Source: Gemmiger sp. An50 (GTDB taxonomy: Bacteria; Bacillota; Clostridia; Oscillospirales; Ruminococcaceae). From it: DNA of 64,000 nt. Every line of letters begins with the position of its first letter. Position 1 is the stretch's first letter. The notes beneath the pieces are model-generated. The model did no database searches and was not told where the DNA came from. It saw only the letters and a program-made list of their open reading frames with translations. The stretch lies in NCBI RefSeq assembly GCF_002161595.1, contig NZ_NFID01000003.1, positions 124,001 to 188,000 on the forward strand. The letters run 5' to 3'. Positions 1 to 7,854 of this stretch are shown piece by piece. The position numbers and the translations under genes are program-made.

Positions 1-1323
1 CCTGTGAGTATGCGGCTGGGCCTGAAAACCTATGTGAAAGATTTTGAGAAGGCAACGCTCACCGGGGAGGAAGAAGCCGGACGCACGCTGGAAGAAGGCA
101 TTCGGATTGCCCAGCTGCTGGAATCCTACGGTTATGACTGTCTGAGCGTGGACACCGGCACCTATGACTCCTTCTACTACGCCTGTCCGCCTATGTATAT
201 GCCCAAGGGCTTTGTGGTTGAACTTGCCGCCAAAGCGAAAGAGGCGGTCAAAATCCCGATCCTCGCCGGGGGGCGCATGAATGACCCGGATATTGCAGAG
301 GCTGCAATCCGGGACGGGAAAATCGACGCTGTGGTCATGGGACGTGCAGCTCTGGCCGATCCGGAGTATCCCAACAAGGTTCTTACTGGACATACTGAGC
401 GTATTCGTCCTTGTATTGCCTGCAACCAAGGGTGCATCACTCGGCTTCAGCAGGGCAAGCAACCATCCTGCGCCGTGAATCCGGCAGCTATGCGAGAAAT
501 GCGCTATGCCCTCAAACCCAGTGTTCAGCAGAAAAAGGTCGCTGTGATCGGCGGCGGTGTTGCCGGAATGGAGGCCGCGCGGGTGGCGGCGATTCGAGGC
601 CACAAAGTTTCCTTGTATGAGAAGAATCAGGAACTGGGTGGTAATTTAATCCCTGGTGGTTCCCATCGCTTTAAGAAAGAAGTGCGGGAACTGAACGCTT
701 GGTATCGAAATGAATTGAGCCTCCTTCCGGTGGAAGTTCATACCGGGGAGGCAGTTACGGCAGAGCAGGTCAAAAATATGGGTGCGGATGTGGTCATTCT
801 GGCGACTGGCTCTACCCCCATTATGCCGAGGGTGCCGGGTATCAACGACCCAAAGGTGGTTGGTTGTATGGACGCCTTTGCTCACCCGGAAAAGGTGGGA
901 CAAAGAGTAGTTGTGATTGGTGGCGGCTTGGTTGGCTGCGAGATGGCGCTGGACTATGCGCAGGAAGGCAAAGAGGTAACTGTGGTAGAGGCCCTGCCCA
1001 AGATTCTCTCTTCCGGTATTCCTTCTCCTATCCCCAATGGCCAGATGATCCCCGATTTGTTTGAGTATCATCATGTGAATGTACTGGAAGGACACAAACT
1101 TTCTGCCGTAGTGGACGGAAAAGCCATTCTCGACTGTGATGGACAGAAAAAAGAACTGGAAGCTGACACCTTTGTAATTGCTGTTGGATTCCGTCCTGCT
1201 CCCTCCATGGCGCAGGAGCTCAGTGATTGCGGCGCTGCGGTCTATGAGATCGGTGATGAGCAGCAGGTCAGCACGATTCTTCATGCTGTATGGGATGGTT
1301 ACGAAGTAGGTAACAACATTTGA
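1..1323 (+). CDS. NADH:flavin oxidoreductase (old yellow enzyme / BaiCD family), 5'-truncated by window
   Basis: The reading frame is open from base 1, so the start is outside the window; about 440 C-terminal residues are present. It aligns by eye with the second half of the complete paralogue at 29261-31312. It has the end of the TIM barrel, a CxxCNxxC iron-sulfur motif (CIACNQGC, near 411-434), an FAD-binding GGGVAGMEAAR motif (near 550-580), and a second NAD(P)-binding motif VVIGGGLVGCE (near 908-940). Family members reduce enoyl-CoA, bile acid, steroid or bilirubin-type double bonds with NADH through 4Fe-4S, FMN and FAD. It heads a run of flavin-related genes. The substrate cannot be read from this fragment. 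Confidence 0.9.
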   Translation, partial: PVSMRLGLKTYVKDFEKATLTGEEEAGRTLEEGIRIAQLLESYGYDCLSVDTGTYDSFYYACPPMYMPKGFVVELAAKAKEAVKIPILAGGRMNDPDIAEAAIRDGKIDAVVMGRAALADPEYPNKVLTGHTERIRPCIACNQGCITRLQQGKQPSCAVNPAAMREMRYALKPSVQQKKVAVIGGGVAGMEAARVAAIRGHKVSLYEKNQELGGNLIPGGSHRFKKEVRELNAWYRNELSLLPVEVHTGEAVTAEQVKNMGADVVILATGSTPIMPRVPGINDPKVVGCMDAFAHPEKVGQRVVVIGGGLVGCEMALDYAQEGKEVTVVEALPKILSSGIPSPIPNGQMIPDLFEYHHVNVLEGHKLSAVVDGKAILDCDGQKKELEADTFVIAVGFRPAPSMAQELSDCGAAVYEIGDEQQVSTILHAVWDGYEVGNNI

Positions 1324-1378
1324 TATAAGGCGATACGCTTTATATAAACGCAAATTCTATTTTAAGGAGGCATTTCTT

Positions 1379-1762
1379 ATGAGAGCACCATTGAAAGAAT
1401 ATCAGGCCGTAGAAGCAGCCGCCATGAAGTTTGTCAAGAGTGTGGCTGAGGGCAACAGCAAGTATGCCAAGGAACTCTTTATCGACGAGGCGGTGCTGTT
1501 CGGCTATCTGGACGGCAATCTGGAGCACGGCTCTATCGAGCAGTTCTATCACAATGTGGACACGGTACCTGGCGGTGACAACTTCCAGGCCCGCGTGGAT
1601 GTCCTTCTGGTGGAGGAGTCCCTGGCGGTCGTCCGCGTCCTCGAAGAAGGCTGGGGAAACCGCATCGACTTTACCGATGTGCTGTTGCTTCTGAAGATGA
1701 ACGGCGAATGGAAATGTGTTGCCAAGGCGTATAACCAGAACTCCAACACGATCCAGAAGTAA
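1379..1762 (+). CDS. NTF2-like (SnoaL/lumazine-binding type) small protein
   Basis: The 127-residue product starts at an ATG with a strong AAGGAGG site at 1364-1370. Length and pattern (N-terminal helices, a YLDG turn, then alternating beta strands ending with a lysine-rich KMNGEWKCVAK strand) fit the NTF2-like fold seen in SnoaL and putative lumazine-binding proteins. It lies 55 bases after the flavin oxidoreductase and ahead of a hairpin at 1784-1820, so it is probably the last gene of that transcript. NTF2-like proteins of this kind are either small-molecule enzymes or binding proteins; no catalytic residue can be assigned here. Confidence 0.7.
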   Translation: MRAPLKEYQAVEAAAMKFVKSVAEGNSKYAKELFIDEAVLFGYLDGNLEHGSIEQFYHNVDTVPGGDNFQARVDVLLVEESLAVVRVLEEGWGNRIDFTDVLLLLKMNGEWKCVAKAYNQNSNTIQK

Positions 1763-1783
1763 GCCAATTCCCAGAAAAGCGCA

Positions 1784-1826
1784 AAGCGGGCAGGTTTATT
1801 TTTGTATCGCCTGCCCGCTTCTATTT
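1784..1826 (+). terminator. Rho-independent terminator
   Basis: An 11-bp perfect stem (1784-1794 with 1810-1820) encloses a 15-base loop and is followed by CTATTTT. It ends the oxidoreductase/NTF2-like transcript. Confidence 0.65.
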
Positions 1827-1860
1827 TGAAATTCGGGAAATACAAAGGAGGAATCTGATT

Positions 1861-2406
1861 ATGAGCAAGAAAATCGTTGTCATTACCGGCAGCCCTCGCA
1901 AGAACGGTAACAGCTTTGCTATGACGGATGCTTTTATTAAGGCGGCAGAGGCCAAGGGGCACACCGTTACCCGGTTTGATGCCGCCATGATGAATGTTGG
2001 CGGTTGCCATGCCTGCGAGACCTGTTTCAAGACCGGGAAGGCCTGCTCCTTTGATGATGATTTCAACATGATCGCTCCGGCTATCCTGGAGGCTGACACC
2101 CTGGTGTTCACCATGCCGGTGTACTGGTACTCCATCCCTGCCCAGATCAAGGGGGTCATCGACAAAATCTTTTCTCTGGTAGTGGGCGGCAAGGACATTG
2201 CTGGAAAAGAATGTGCGCTGATTGCCTGCTGCGAGGAGGAAGATCGCTCTGTGCTGGATGGTGTCCGCATTCCCATGGAGCGTACTGCCGCCCTGAACAA
2301 GTGGAAGATGGTGGGCGAAGTCCTGATACCCGGCGTTCTGAATGTGGGCGACATTAACAAGACGGATGGCTGTGCGCAGGCGGCAGCACTGGCCGACAAA
2401 ATCTGA
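1861..2406 (+). CDS. Flavodoxin-family NAD(P)H-dependent FMN reductase / iron-sulfur flavoprotein-like
   Basis: The 181-residue product begins with the FMN-phosphate loop GSPRKNGNS (residues 10-18) typical of the NADPH-dependent FMN reductase family. The CxxC pair (GCHACETC, about 49-55) and the MPVYWYSIPAQIKGVIDK block (near 85-102) are the usual signatures of this multimeric flavodoxin-like group. It is preceded by an AAAGGAGG site and followed within 20 bases by a paralogue. Such proteins carry FMN and pass electrons between NAD(P)H, quinones or partner reductases. The tandem arrangement beside an old-yellow-enzyme gene suggests a shared electron path. Confidence 0.85.
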   Translation: MSKKIVVITGSPRKNGNSFAMTDAFIKAAEAKGHTVTRFDAAMMNVGGCHACETCFKTGKACSFDDDFNMIAPAILEADTLVFTMPVYWYSIPAQIKGVIDKIFSLVVGGKDIAGKECALIACCEEEDRSVLDGVRIPMERTAALNKWKMVGEVLIPGVLNVGDINKTDGCAQAAALADKI

Positions 2407-2425
2407 TTGGTACGGAGGTTTTTTT

Positions 2426-2974
2426 ATGAGCAAAAAAATAGTGATATTAAATGGAAGTCCCCGTAAAAGCGGTAACACCTCTGCTCTGGTAACAGCGTTC
2501 AGAGAAGGGGCAGAAGGTGCAGGCCATACCGTAACGGAGTTCTTTTTGGATAAAATGAATATTCACGGATGCAAAGGATGCTTTGGCGGACACAGTGACC
2601 GAGAGTGCCCCTGTGTCCAACAGGATGATATGAACCAAATTTACCCGGCAGTTCGGGATTGCGATGTGGTTGTTCTTGCAAGCCCACTGTATTACTGGAC
2701 CATGAGTGGGCAGCTGCGTACCGCCTTTGATCGTCTGTTTGCCCTGGAAGAAGGCGGTAAAAACTTGCTCCGTGGAAACGGGAAATCTTCCGCTCTTTTG
2801 ATGGCGGCTGAAGGTCACGGCTTTGATGATGCCGTCCTCTATTACGACCACCTGATGGAGCACCTGCATTGGAAAAACCTTGGTCATGTTTTGGCCGGAG
2901 GCAATATGGATGTGGGTGACATCAAAGGCAAACCGGAACTCCAACAGGCCTATGGTCTTGGCAAATCCATTTAG
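2426..2974 (+). CDS. Flavodoxin-family FMN reductase-like protein (second copy)
   Basis: The 182-residue product starts at the ATG preceded by TACGGAGG; a longer upstream frame has no ribosome site. It repeats the features of its neighbour: GSPRKSGNTS phosphate loop (residues 9-18), a cysteine pair in GCKGCFGG, and an ASPLYYWTMSGQ block before a helix with DRLFALEE. It overlaps nothing and is 19 bases after the first copy. The two are clearly paralogous but not recent duplicates. FMN binding and electron transfer are expected from the family; the partner is unknown. Confidence 0.85.
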   Translation: MSKKIVILNGSPRKSGNTSALVTAFREGAEGAGHTVTEFFLDKMNIHGCKGCFGGHSDRECPCVQQDDMNQIYPAVRDCDVVVLASPLYYWTMSGQLRTAFDRLFALEEGGKNLLRGNGKSSALLMAAEGHGFDDAVLYYDHLMEHLHWKNLGHVLAGGNMDVGDIKGKPELQQAYGLGKSI

Positions 2975-2989
2975 AAGGAATTGGCTATT

Positions 2990-3496
2990 ATGAAAGAAAT
3001 TACTCTGCCGAAGGCTTCCAAACTGACCTCCCCAAACCCGGTGACAGTGGTATGCACCCAGAAACCGGACGGTTCCACCAATCTTGCCACGGTGTCCTGG
3101 TGGACCTACCTTTCCTATAACCCTAACATGATCGCTTATGCCATGGCCAAGACTTCGTATAGCGGAGAGATGGTACGTCTTAACAAGAAAGTGGTCCTCA
3201 CTATTCCCGGAGCAGCGATTTCAGATGCTGTACTGGGATGTGGGATGACTACCGGCTGTGATACTGATAAAGCTGCCAAGTTTGGTATCGAACTGACATT
3301 GGTAGAGGGGAGTTCCATCCAGATTCCTATCCATAGCCGGGTCGCTATCGTGTGCAATCTGAAGGAATACCTTGAAGTAGGCGATCATTACCTGTATATC
3401 TGTGATGTGCAGAAAGTCTATGGGGACGAAGCGGAGGAAGGGGTGTTTGCCTGGAACGGCTATGGGAAAATCGCTCCCGCCAAACAAGGTGAATAA
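2990..3496 (+). CDS. Flavin reductase family protein (flavoredoxin-like split barrel)
   Basis: The 168-residue product is placed at the ATG at 2990 because AGAAGGA at 2974-2979 is well spaced for it. TSPNPVTVVCTQ, STNLATVSWWTYLSYNP and the C-terminal WNGYGKIAP patterns match the FMN-binding split-barrel flavin reductases (DIM6/NTAB, flavoredoxin). A paralogue lies at 11813-12316. It probably binds FMN and reduces flavin with NAD(P)H or accepts electrons from ferredoxin. It closes a flavodoxin, flavodoxin, flavin-reductase gene set. Confidence 0.88.
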   Translation: MKEITLPKASKLTSPNPVTVVCTQKPDGSTNLATVSWWTYLSYNPNMIAYAMAKTSYSGEMVRLNKKVVLTIPGAAISDAVLGCGMTTGCDTDKAAKFGIELTLVEGSSIQIPIHSRVAIVCNLKEYLEVGDHYLYICDVQKVYGDEAEEGVFAWNGYGKIAPAKQGE

Positions 3497-3712
3497 CCGG
3501 AGGTAATTCAACAGAAATAACGAAACAGACGACCATGAGGGAAATCTGTAGGTCATAACTATCGCTATGATGGCAATCGTTAAAAGCGTTCACAGAACGC
3601 GCAGCCGCAGAATGAAATTCTGCGTTCATGGGGGCTTGGGGGATACCCTCAACAAGCAGCGCCGGAAGCCGAATGGCTATCCAAGGGCATTGCTTGCCAG
3701 CGTTAGTTGCGC
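3497..3712. other. Intergenic segment with hairpin and G-rich run
   Basis: No convincing gene is seen. It holds a perfect 8-bp hairpin (3606-3613 with 3617-3624) followed by a G-rich stretch, CTTGGGGGATACCCTC (3636-3651). A similar CTTGGGGGGAACCCT occurs near 19745, just upstream of the excisionase gene, so this may be a leftover of element backbone such as an oriT region. That is a guess from resemblance only. Confidence 0.3.
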
Positions 3713-4717
3713 TTACATCTTATTCGATTTTTCGCATTCTTTTCGGTACTGGGTGGGTAGCACCTGTACTACATCTTTGAACGCCTTAGAAAACTTTCCT
3801 TGGGTTTCATACCCTACCTGTGCGGCAATATCAGCGATGGTCGTATCCGTATCCCGCAGCAGTTTCATAGCCTGCCGTATCCGATATTCTTTCATGTAGC
3901 TGGCGATTGGCAGACCATATACAGCCTTGAACACCTCTTTCAACGTGGAGGTATTGATCAAGTACCGCTTGGAAAGCTCATCAATCGTAAAACGCTGATC
4001 CAGATGCTCCGTCAGCAACTGATGGATTTCTTTAATCAGTTCTGTCTGCTGGGAGAAATATTGTGTCAGACATTTTCGAGTGGACTGAAAATCGTTCAGA
4101 TAGATTAACAGCTCTTGAACTTTCAGTTTGAGATAGGGGTAAAGTATCTCGGAACGGACAGAATACAAGGAAGCAAAAATCCGATCCAACTCTGGACAAG
4201 CAGAAATGGCAACTGGTTTCCCGTCACAAAACATACTCTGCAATCTCGTAGGATCTACACCAGCTTCCTGTACTATGTCTGGACAATCTGTCGCTAAGTA
4301 TTGCAAATCGACAGAAATTGAAATCCCTTGTGCATACCCCAATGGGAACATCATGTCGGAATCGGCGCAGCAAGCGGTGCTGTGCGCCGTCATGTCGCCT
4401 GCGCCCAGATAGATGGCCGTACCGCCACGCATATTCCAGCCGACCCGTCCGCTGCGGCAGTGGAACAATTCCAGCATGGAAGCGGAAGCGTCATGATGGA
4501 ATGCTATTTGAGGGGCCAGAAAAATATTATAAGACGCTTCTATTCCAGGGAAAAGTACATATGTTTCCACCTTGCCTTTCCCAGAAGTCTTGGCCGAAAA
4601 CTGATCGGTCAAGAGGGTTGGACCTTGCTCCGAAGCAAAATGGCGCACTATGGATAACTCGCCGGAAGGAACATCTCTCAACATTTGCTCAATATGAAAT
4701 CGTTCTTCAGGCTTCAT
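3713..4717 (-). CDS. AraC/XylS family transcriptional regulator
   Basis: The 334-residue product has the C-terminal double helix-turn-helix of AraC regulators: a first HTH around FTIDELSKRYLINTSTLKEVF and a second around TTIADIAAQVGYETQGKFSKAF, followed by the typical PTQYR end. The N-terminal 220 residues form a cupin-like sensing domain of the PchR/YSR type rather than a classical arabinose-binding cupin. The start codon overlaps the end of the upstream ArsR-type gene by 11 bases, so both are translated from one leftward message. It may control the flavin genes to its right side or its own pair. Confidence 0.9.
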   Translation of the reverse strand: MKPEERFHIEQMLRDVPSGELSIVRHFASEQGPTLLTDQFSAKTSGKGKVETYVLFPGIEASYNIFLAPQIAFHHDASASMLELFHCRSGRVGWNMRGGTAIYLGAGDMTAHSTACCADSDMMFPLGYAQGISISVDLQYLATDCPDIVQEAGVDPTRLQSMFCDGKPVAISACPELDRIFASLYSVRSEILYPYLKLKVQELLIYLNDFQSTRKCLTQYFSQQTELIKEIHQLLTEHLDQRFTIDELSKRYLINTSTLKEVFKAVYGLPIASYMKEYRIRQAMKLLRDTDTTIADIAAQVGYETQGKFSKAFKDVVQVLPTQYRKECEKSNKM

Positions 4718-5099
4718 GCAAGACCTCCTCTCGTGAGCCTTCTGTGGGGCAGATGATCTTTACCAATTTTTCAATCGTATGATGGAGCAGTTGGGCTGGT
4801 TCTGTATCGGCCGCCTTGTAGTAGACTTCCTTTCCTTCACGGCGGCTCACGATCAAACCGCTTGCCTTCAACTGTTTCAAATGATGAGACACAGCAGGAC
4901 TGCTCATTTGTACCATCGCCGAAAGATTGATGACACATTCCTCACAATGACACAGTAACCAGAAGATACGAATGCGGCTTCCATCACTGAGCAGCTTGAA
5001 AACATCGGCAACGGTTTGAAAGTCATCTGCGCGGGGCATATGATCGAATGCTCTCTCTAATGCCTGACCATGATTATGAGGCAGATGCGCTTGCGGCAT
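4707..5099 (-). CDS. ArsR/SmtB family metalloregulator
   Basis: The 130-residue product has the winged helix of the ArsR family: LLSDGSRIRIFWLL, then the metal-box region CHCEECVINL, then the recognition helix SSPAVSHHLKQLKASGLI and the wing SRREGKEVYY. The three cysteines in CHCEEC lie at the alpha-3 metal site used by ArsR and CadC, which suggests sensing of a thiophilic metal or metalloid. It is the first gene of a leftward pair with the AraC regulator. No efflux pump is adjacent, so the target genes are not obvious. Confidence 0.9.
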   Translation of the reverse strand: MPQAHLPHNHGQALERAFDHMPRADDFQTVADVFKLLSDGSRIRIFWLLCHCEECVINLSAMVQMSSPAVSHHLKQLKASGLIVSRREGKEVYYKAADTEPAQLLHHTIEKLVKIICPTEGSREEVLHEA

Positions 5100-5162
5100 A
5101 TCGGGTCCCTCCCTTCTTCAAAATCATACCACATCGTGAAGGAATAAGGAACCCATTTGCGT

Positions 5163-5513
5163 TTACTCTGCCTTCGGAACGTCGTGCGTGTAATCCAAAA
5201 TCCGAATATTTTCCCCTGCCTCTTTCTGGACCAAATCCTTCATTCGTTTGGCAAACGGACAGGGATACCCGATAGGCGTGCCCTTCTGGATACAGGAGGC
5301 GAACGCAATGGTATCAGCACCCAGTTCAATCAATTTGCGGGCGCGCAAAACCGACTTTTTGCCTGGGCAGCCGCCGCAGTTGATAAAACCGACGATCTCG
5401 CTGTTGTCCTCTCCCTGGAAGGAGCCGGTATGCTCCCGGATCGCCTTAAAATCCGCGATGCCAGGGCAGTAATCCTCCGTCTGCATACAGCGAATAATTC
5501 CAACTTTCATCAT
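5163..5513 (-). CDS. CGGC domain protein (putative metal-binding)
   Basis: The 116-residue product starts at the ATG with a GAGAGGA site seven bases upstream; a longer frame of 138 residues has no such site. It carries the CGGC core (INCGGCPGKK) for which the CGGC domain is named, plus further cysteines in IRCMQTEDYCPG, FASCIQKG and PCPFAKR. Domain members are predicted to bind metal or an iron-sulfur cluster; the function is unknown. It lies between the ArsR gene and the HD gene on the same strand, probably in the long leftward operon that begins at 8828. Confidence 0.85.
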   Translation of the reverse strand: MMKVGIIRCMQTEDYCPGIADFKAIREHTGSFQGEDNSEIVGFINCGGCPGKKSVLRARKLIELGADTIAFASCIQKGTPIGYPCPFAKRMKDLVQKEAGENIRILDYTHDVPKAE

Positions 5514-5591
5514 GATACATCCTCTCTTTTTGTTTTTATATAGAATAGGCAGATACCACTGAAACGCAAATACACGCACTTTCCAGGGGAT

Positions 5592-6128
5592 TCAAGTATG
5601 TGCCGATTCCGCAACCAAGCATCGTGCAAAATCCGCCAGGTTATGGGCTGGCGCGGTCCGAAGCATGGCCTCATCCAAGGCGTTTTCTCCCAAGCGATAG
5701 CGGTCCAGGGCATCGGCATCCTTAAAAATCCGATAGAGCAGGACGCCGTGTTCAAAGCCAGCGAGCGCAGCTTCTCCAAGGCCGTCCTCCTGGTCGTGAT
5801 ACGCCATGATCTGATAAACGCGCTCATCATAAACAAGAGGGTTGGTCCGGCAGAACTCTTTATAGTAGTCGGCCGCCCGCTGCCCATGTCCCACATCCAG
5901 CCAGTCATCTTGACGGCGGGAATCGTGAAAAACTGCCGCAGCCCCGAGTGCGTCCCGCAGTTCTGGGGACAAATCCATTTTTTCCGCAATCAAAAGTGCA
6001 TACAGCAATACGCGGGCGCAGTGGGCTTTGGTGTGCTTCTCGCTGTCTTTCAGGGAAAAGTCCACCTGTTGCTCCAAGAAGAGGTCCCAACGGTCATAGT
6101 CACGTTTTACAGCTTCTGGAATTTTCAT
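5592..6128 (-). CDS. HD domain hydrolase
   Basis: The 178-residue product has the HD phosphohydrolase signature: an early histidine in KAHCARVLLYA, the HD pair in AAVFHDSRRQDD, and later histidine and aspartate positions in GHGQRAADYY and AYHDQEDG. The start at 6128 forms an ATGA overlap with the stop of the upstream sirtuin gene, which supports translational coupling and favours this ATG over the in-frame one at 6137. HD proteins hydrolyse phosphate esters such as nucleotides. Co-transcription with sirtuin-like genes is notable because both families can act on nucleotide-derived groups. Confidence 0.88.
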   Translation of the reverse strand: MKIPEAVKRDYDRWDLFLEQQVDFSLKDSEKHTKAHCARVLLYALLIAEKMDLSPELRDALGAAAVFHDSRRQDDWLDVGHGQRAADYYKEFCRTNPLVYDERVYQIMAYHDQEDGLGEAALAGFEHGVLLYRIFKDADALDRYRLGENALDEAMLRTAPAHNLADFARCLVAESAHT

Positions 6129-6961
6129 GCGCCGCACGCCTCCCGGAGCGCGGACAAAATATTGCTCAAAGGACCGTCCAATCCAAAGGAACGGGATTTG
6201 ATGTCATCGGTGATGTAGATTTCCCCCAGATTGATGGTCACATAGGCGGCGTGGGGCTCCTGCGCCACCAGGCGCATGAGCGGAGCCTTGATAAGCTGAT
6301 TGCGCCAACCGATGCCCAGCTCCAGCACCACCAGCTTCTTGTCGTGGTACTGGTGTAAAAATGCCTGCATCCGCTGCTGGGCCGCAGTGTCGGGGATGAA
6401 GTAGGAACCGCCCTCCATATGGACCTCCATCGGCCCGCCACACTTGGGGCAGTGGGGGACGAGTTCCAACGGGATCTTCCCGCCCTGCTCGGCGGCGGCC
6501 ATCTTCTCGGCCAGTTCCAGCGTGGGGTACAGCGTGTCGTGGCAGGGGCGGGCGCACTGCATGGCCAGCCAGTTCCCCTCGACCTCATAGATTTTCTCCG
6601 GGGCAAAGCCGCTCATCTCAAAGTGACACTCACCATTGGAGGTAACGATAAAATAGTCCTTATCTCCCACGATGGCCCGCAGGTCCTGCATGACCGGCGT
6701 GGGTTTGTATTCGCCGCAGTAGTGGTGGATCAGGCGGGACCAGAACCCCCACTTTTCTTCCTCGGACGGCCAGCGGGCTCCCATGCCTTGCAGTATGCAC
6801 CGCAGGCCATATTCTCGCTTGAGGTCACCAAACAATTCCTCGAAGGCTTGGTTATCAGCAAAGAGATGCAGCCCTTCTGTGATGGACAGTCCGTTGCTGG
6901 CCCCGATCAAAATAGCATCGGCGGCCTGGATGGCTTCCGCCACAGGTTTCAAATTTTCCAT
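6125..6961 (-). CDS. Divergent class-M-like sirtuin homologue, copy 3 (active site altered)
   Basis: The 278-residue product starts at the ATG at 6961, which matches the N-terminus of its two neighbours; upstream in-frame sequence belongs to another reading. It has the NAD-binding glycine loop GASNGLSITEG (20-30) and a zinc-ribbon set C136, C140, C171, C174. The central motif reads TSNGE (107-111) where copies 1 and 2 read TTNQD and TTNVD, and VEGN (127-130) where they have QGD. So the asparagine is kept but the aspartate and the glutamine are changed. Sir2-like fold is well supported; catalytic activity is doubtful. It is 17 bases after copy 2. Confidence 0.82.
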   Translation of the reverse strand: MENLKPVAEAIQAADAILIGASNGLSITEGLHLFADNQAFEELFGDLKREYGLRCILQGMGARWPSEEEKWGFWSRLIHHYCGEYKPTPVMQDLRAIVGDKDYFIVTSNGECHFEMSGFAPEKIYEVEGNWLAMQCARPCHDTLYPTLELAEKMAAAEQGGKIPLELVPHCPKCGGPMEVHMEGGSYFIPDTAAQQRMQAFLHQYHDKKLVVLELGIGWRNQLIKAPLMRLVAQEPHAAYVTINLGEIYITDDIKSRSFGLDGPLSNILSALREACGA

Positions 6962-6978
6962 ACAAACGCTCCTTTCCC

Positions 6979-7854
6979 TTATCCCGACACACTGCCAGTT
7001 TTGCATAATTTTTGCCTCAGCCGGGACAGTGTCTCTGCCAGGTCCCCCTGCAAATAGAGGCTTTTCCCTTTGAGGTGCTCCGGCGCATGAGAATCTTTTT
7101 GATTCAGACAGGCGTAAAATACATTCTCGTTTTGGGCGGTCAACTGCCAGAAGGGCAGCTTGATAATGCTGGGCGTCATCTCGCCCACGCCCAGCTCCAG
7201 CAGCAGGAGTTTCTTCCCGGTCTGTTCCATCAGCCAATGGCGGAGGAATGTGCGGTAACGGGCAACACCTTCCTGCCAGGCGGTTCCTTCTAAAAAGGTA
7301 TCGTCCCGCACCCAGGGGATCAGGACACGCCCGCAGTCCGGGCAGCGGGGCACCATCTCCTCCGGCAGATTTACGCCGTCCAGAGCCTGTGTCAGCCGTT
7401 GGACCAGGCTGTGGTTTTCCCAAATCTGGTCTTGGCAGGGCTGACAACATTGACAGAATCCAAAGTCCCCTTGGAAGGTACAAACTTGGTCTTTGGAAAA
7501 CGACCGAGAAACCTGCATATCCACATTGGTGGTCAGGATAAAGGCAGGCTTACTGCCAACGATTTCCTTCAAATCCAAGTACGGCTGTCCGATAGGGGTT
7601 TCCCACATGAAACGAATATATTGACTGTAATAGGCCCATTGCGCGCCGTAGGAAGAAAAACAGTGATAGAACCCGGCAAAAGGTGAGGAAAATCTGTAAT
7701 ATTCTTGAAATGGTGCCAATGCCTTCGACAAGGCCGGAGACCAGTGGTAATGGTCGTAGCCCGCCGCGCTGGACAGCCCGGACCCGGCGCCGATCAGGAC
7801 TGCATCTGCAATCTCGATTTTTTCGGCCAGTTGGTCCAGTATCGGCTCTGTCAT
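6979..7854 (-). CDS. Class-M-like sirtuin (SirTM-type), copy 2
   Basis: The 291-residue product has the sirtuin NAD loop GAGSGLSSAAG (22-32), the TTNVD motif (108-112), a QGD motif (128-130) where most sirtuins have a catalytic HG, and a zinc ribbon with cysteines around 134-140 and at 171 and 174. From memory, class M sirtuins (SirTM), which ADP-ribosylate a lipoylated GcvH-like protein in pathogens, use glutamine in place of histidine, so this matches. No macrodomain, GcvH-like or lipoate ligase gene is adjacent, unlike the classic SirTM operon. The start overlaps the stop of copy 1 as ATGA. Confidence 0.88.
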   Translation of the reverse strand: MTEPILDQLAEKIEIADAVLIGAGSGLSSAAGYDHYHWSPALSKALAPFQEYYRFSSPFAGFYHCFSSYGAQWAYYSQYIRFMWETPIGQPYLDLKEIVGSKPAFILTTNVDMQVSRSFSKDQVCTFQGDFGFCQCCQPCQDQIWENHSLVQRLTQALDGVNLPEEMVPRCPDCGRVLIPWVRDDTFLEGTAWQEGVARYRTFLRHWLMEQTGKKLLLLELGVGEMTPSIIKLPFWQLTAQNENVFYACLNQKDSHAPEHLKGKSLYLQGDLAETLSRLRQKLCKTGSVSG

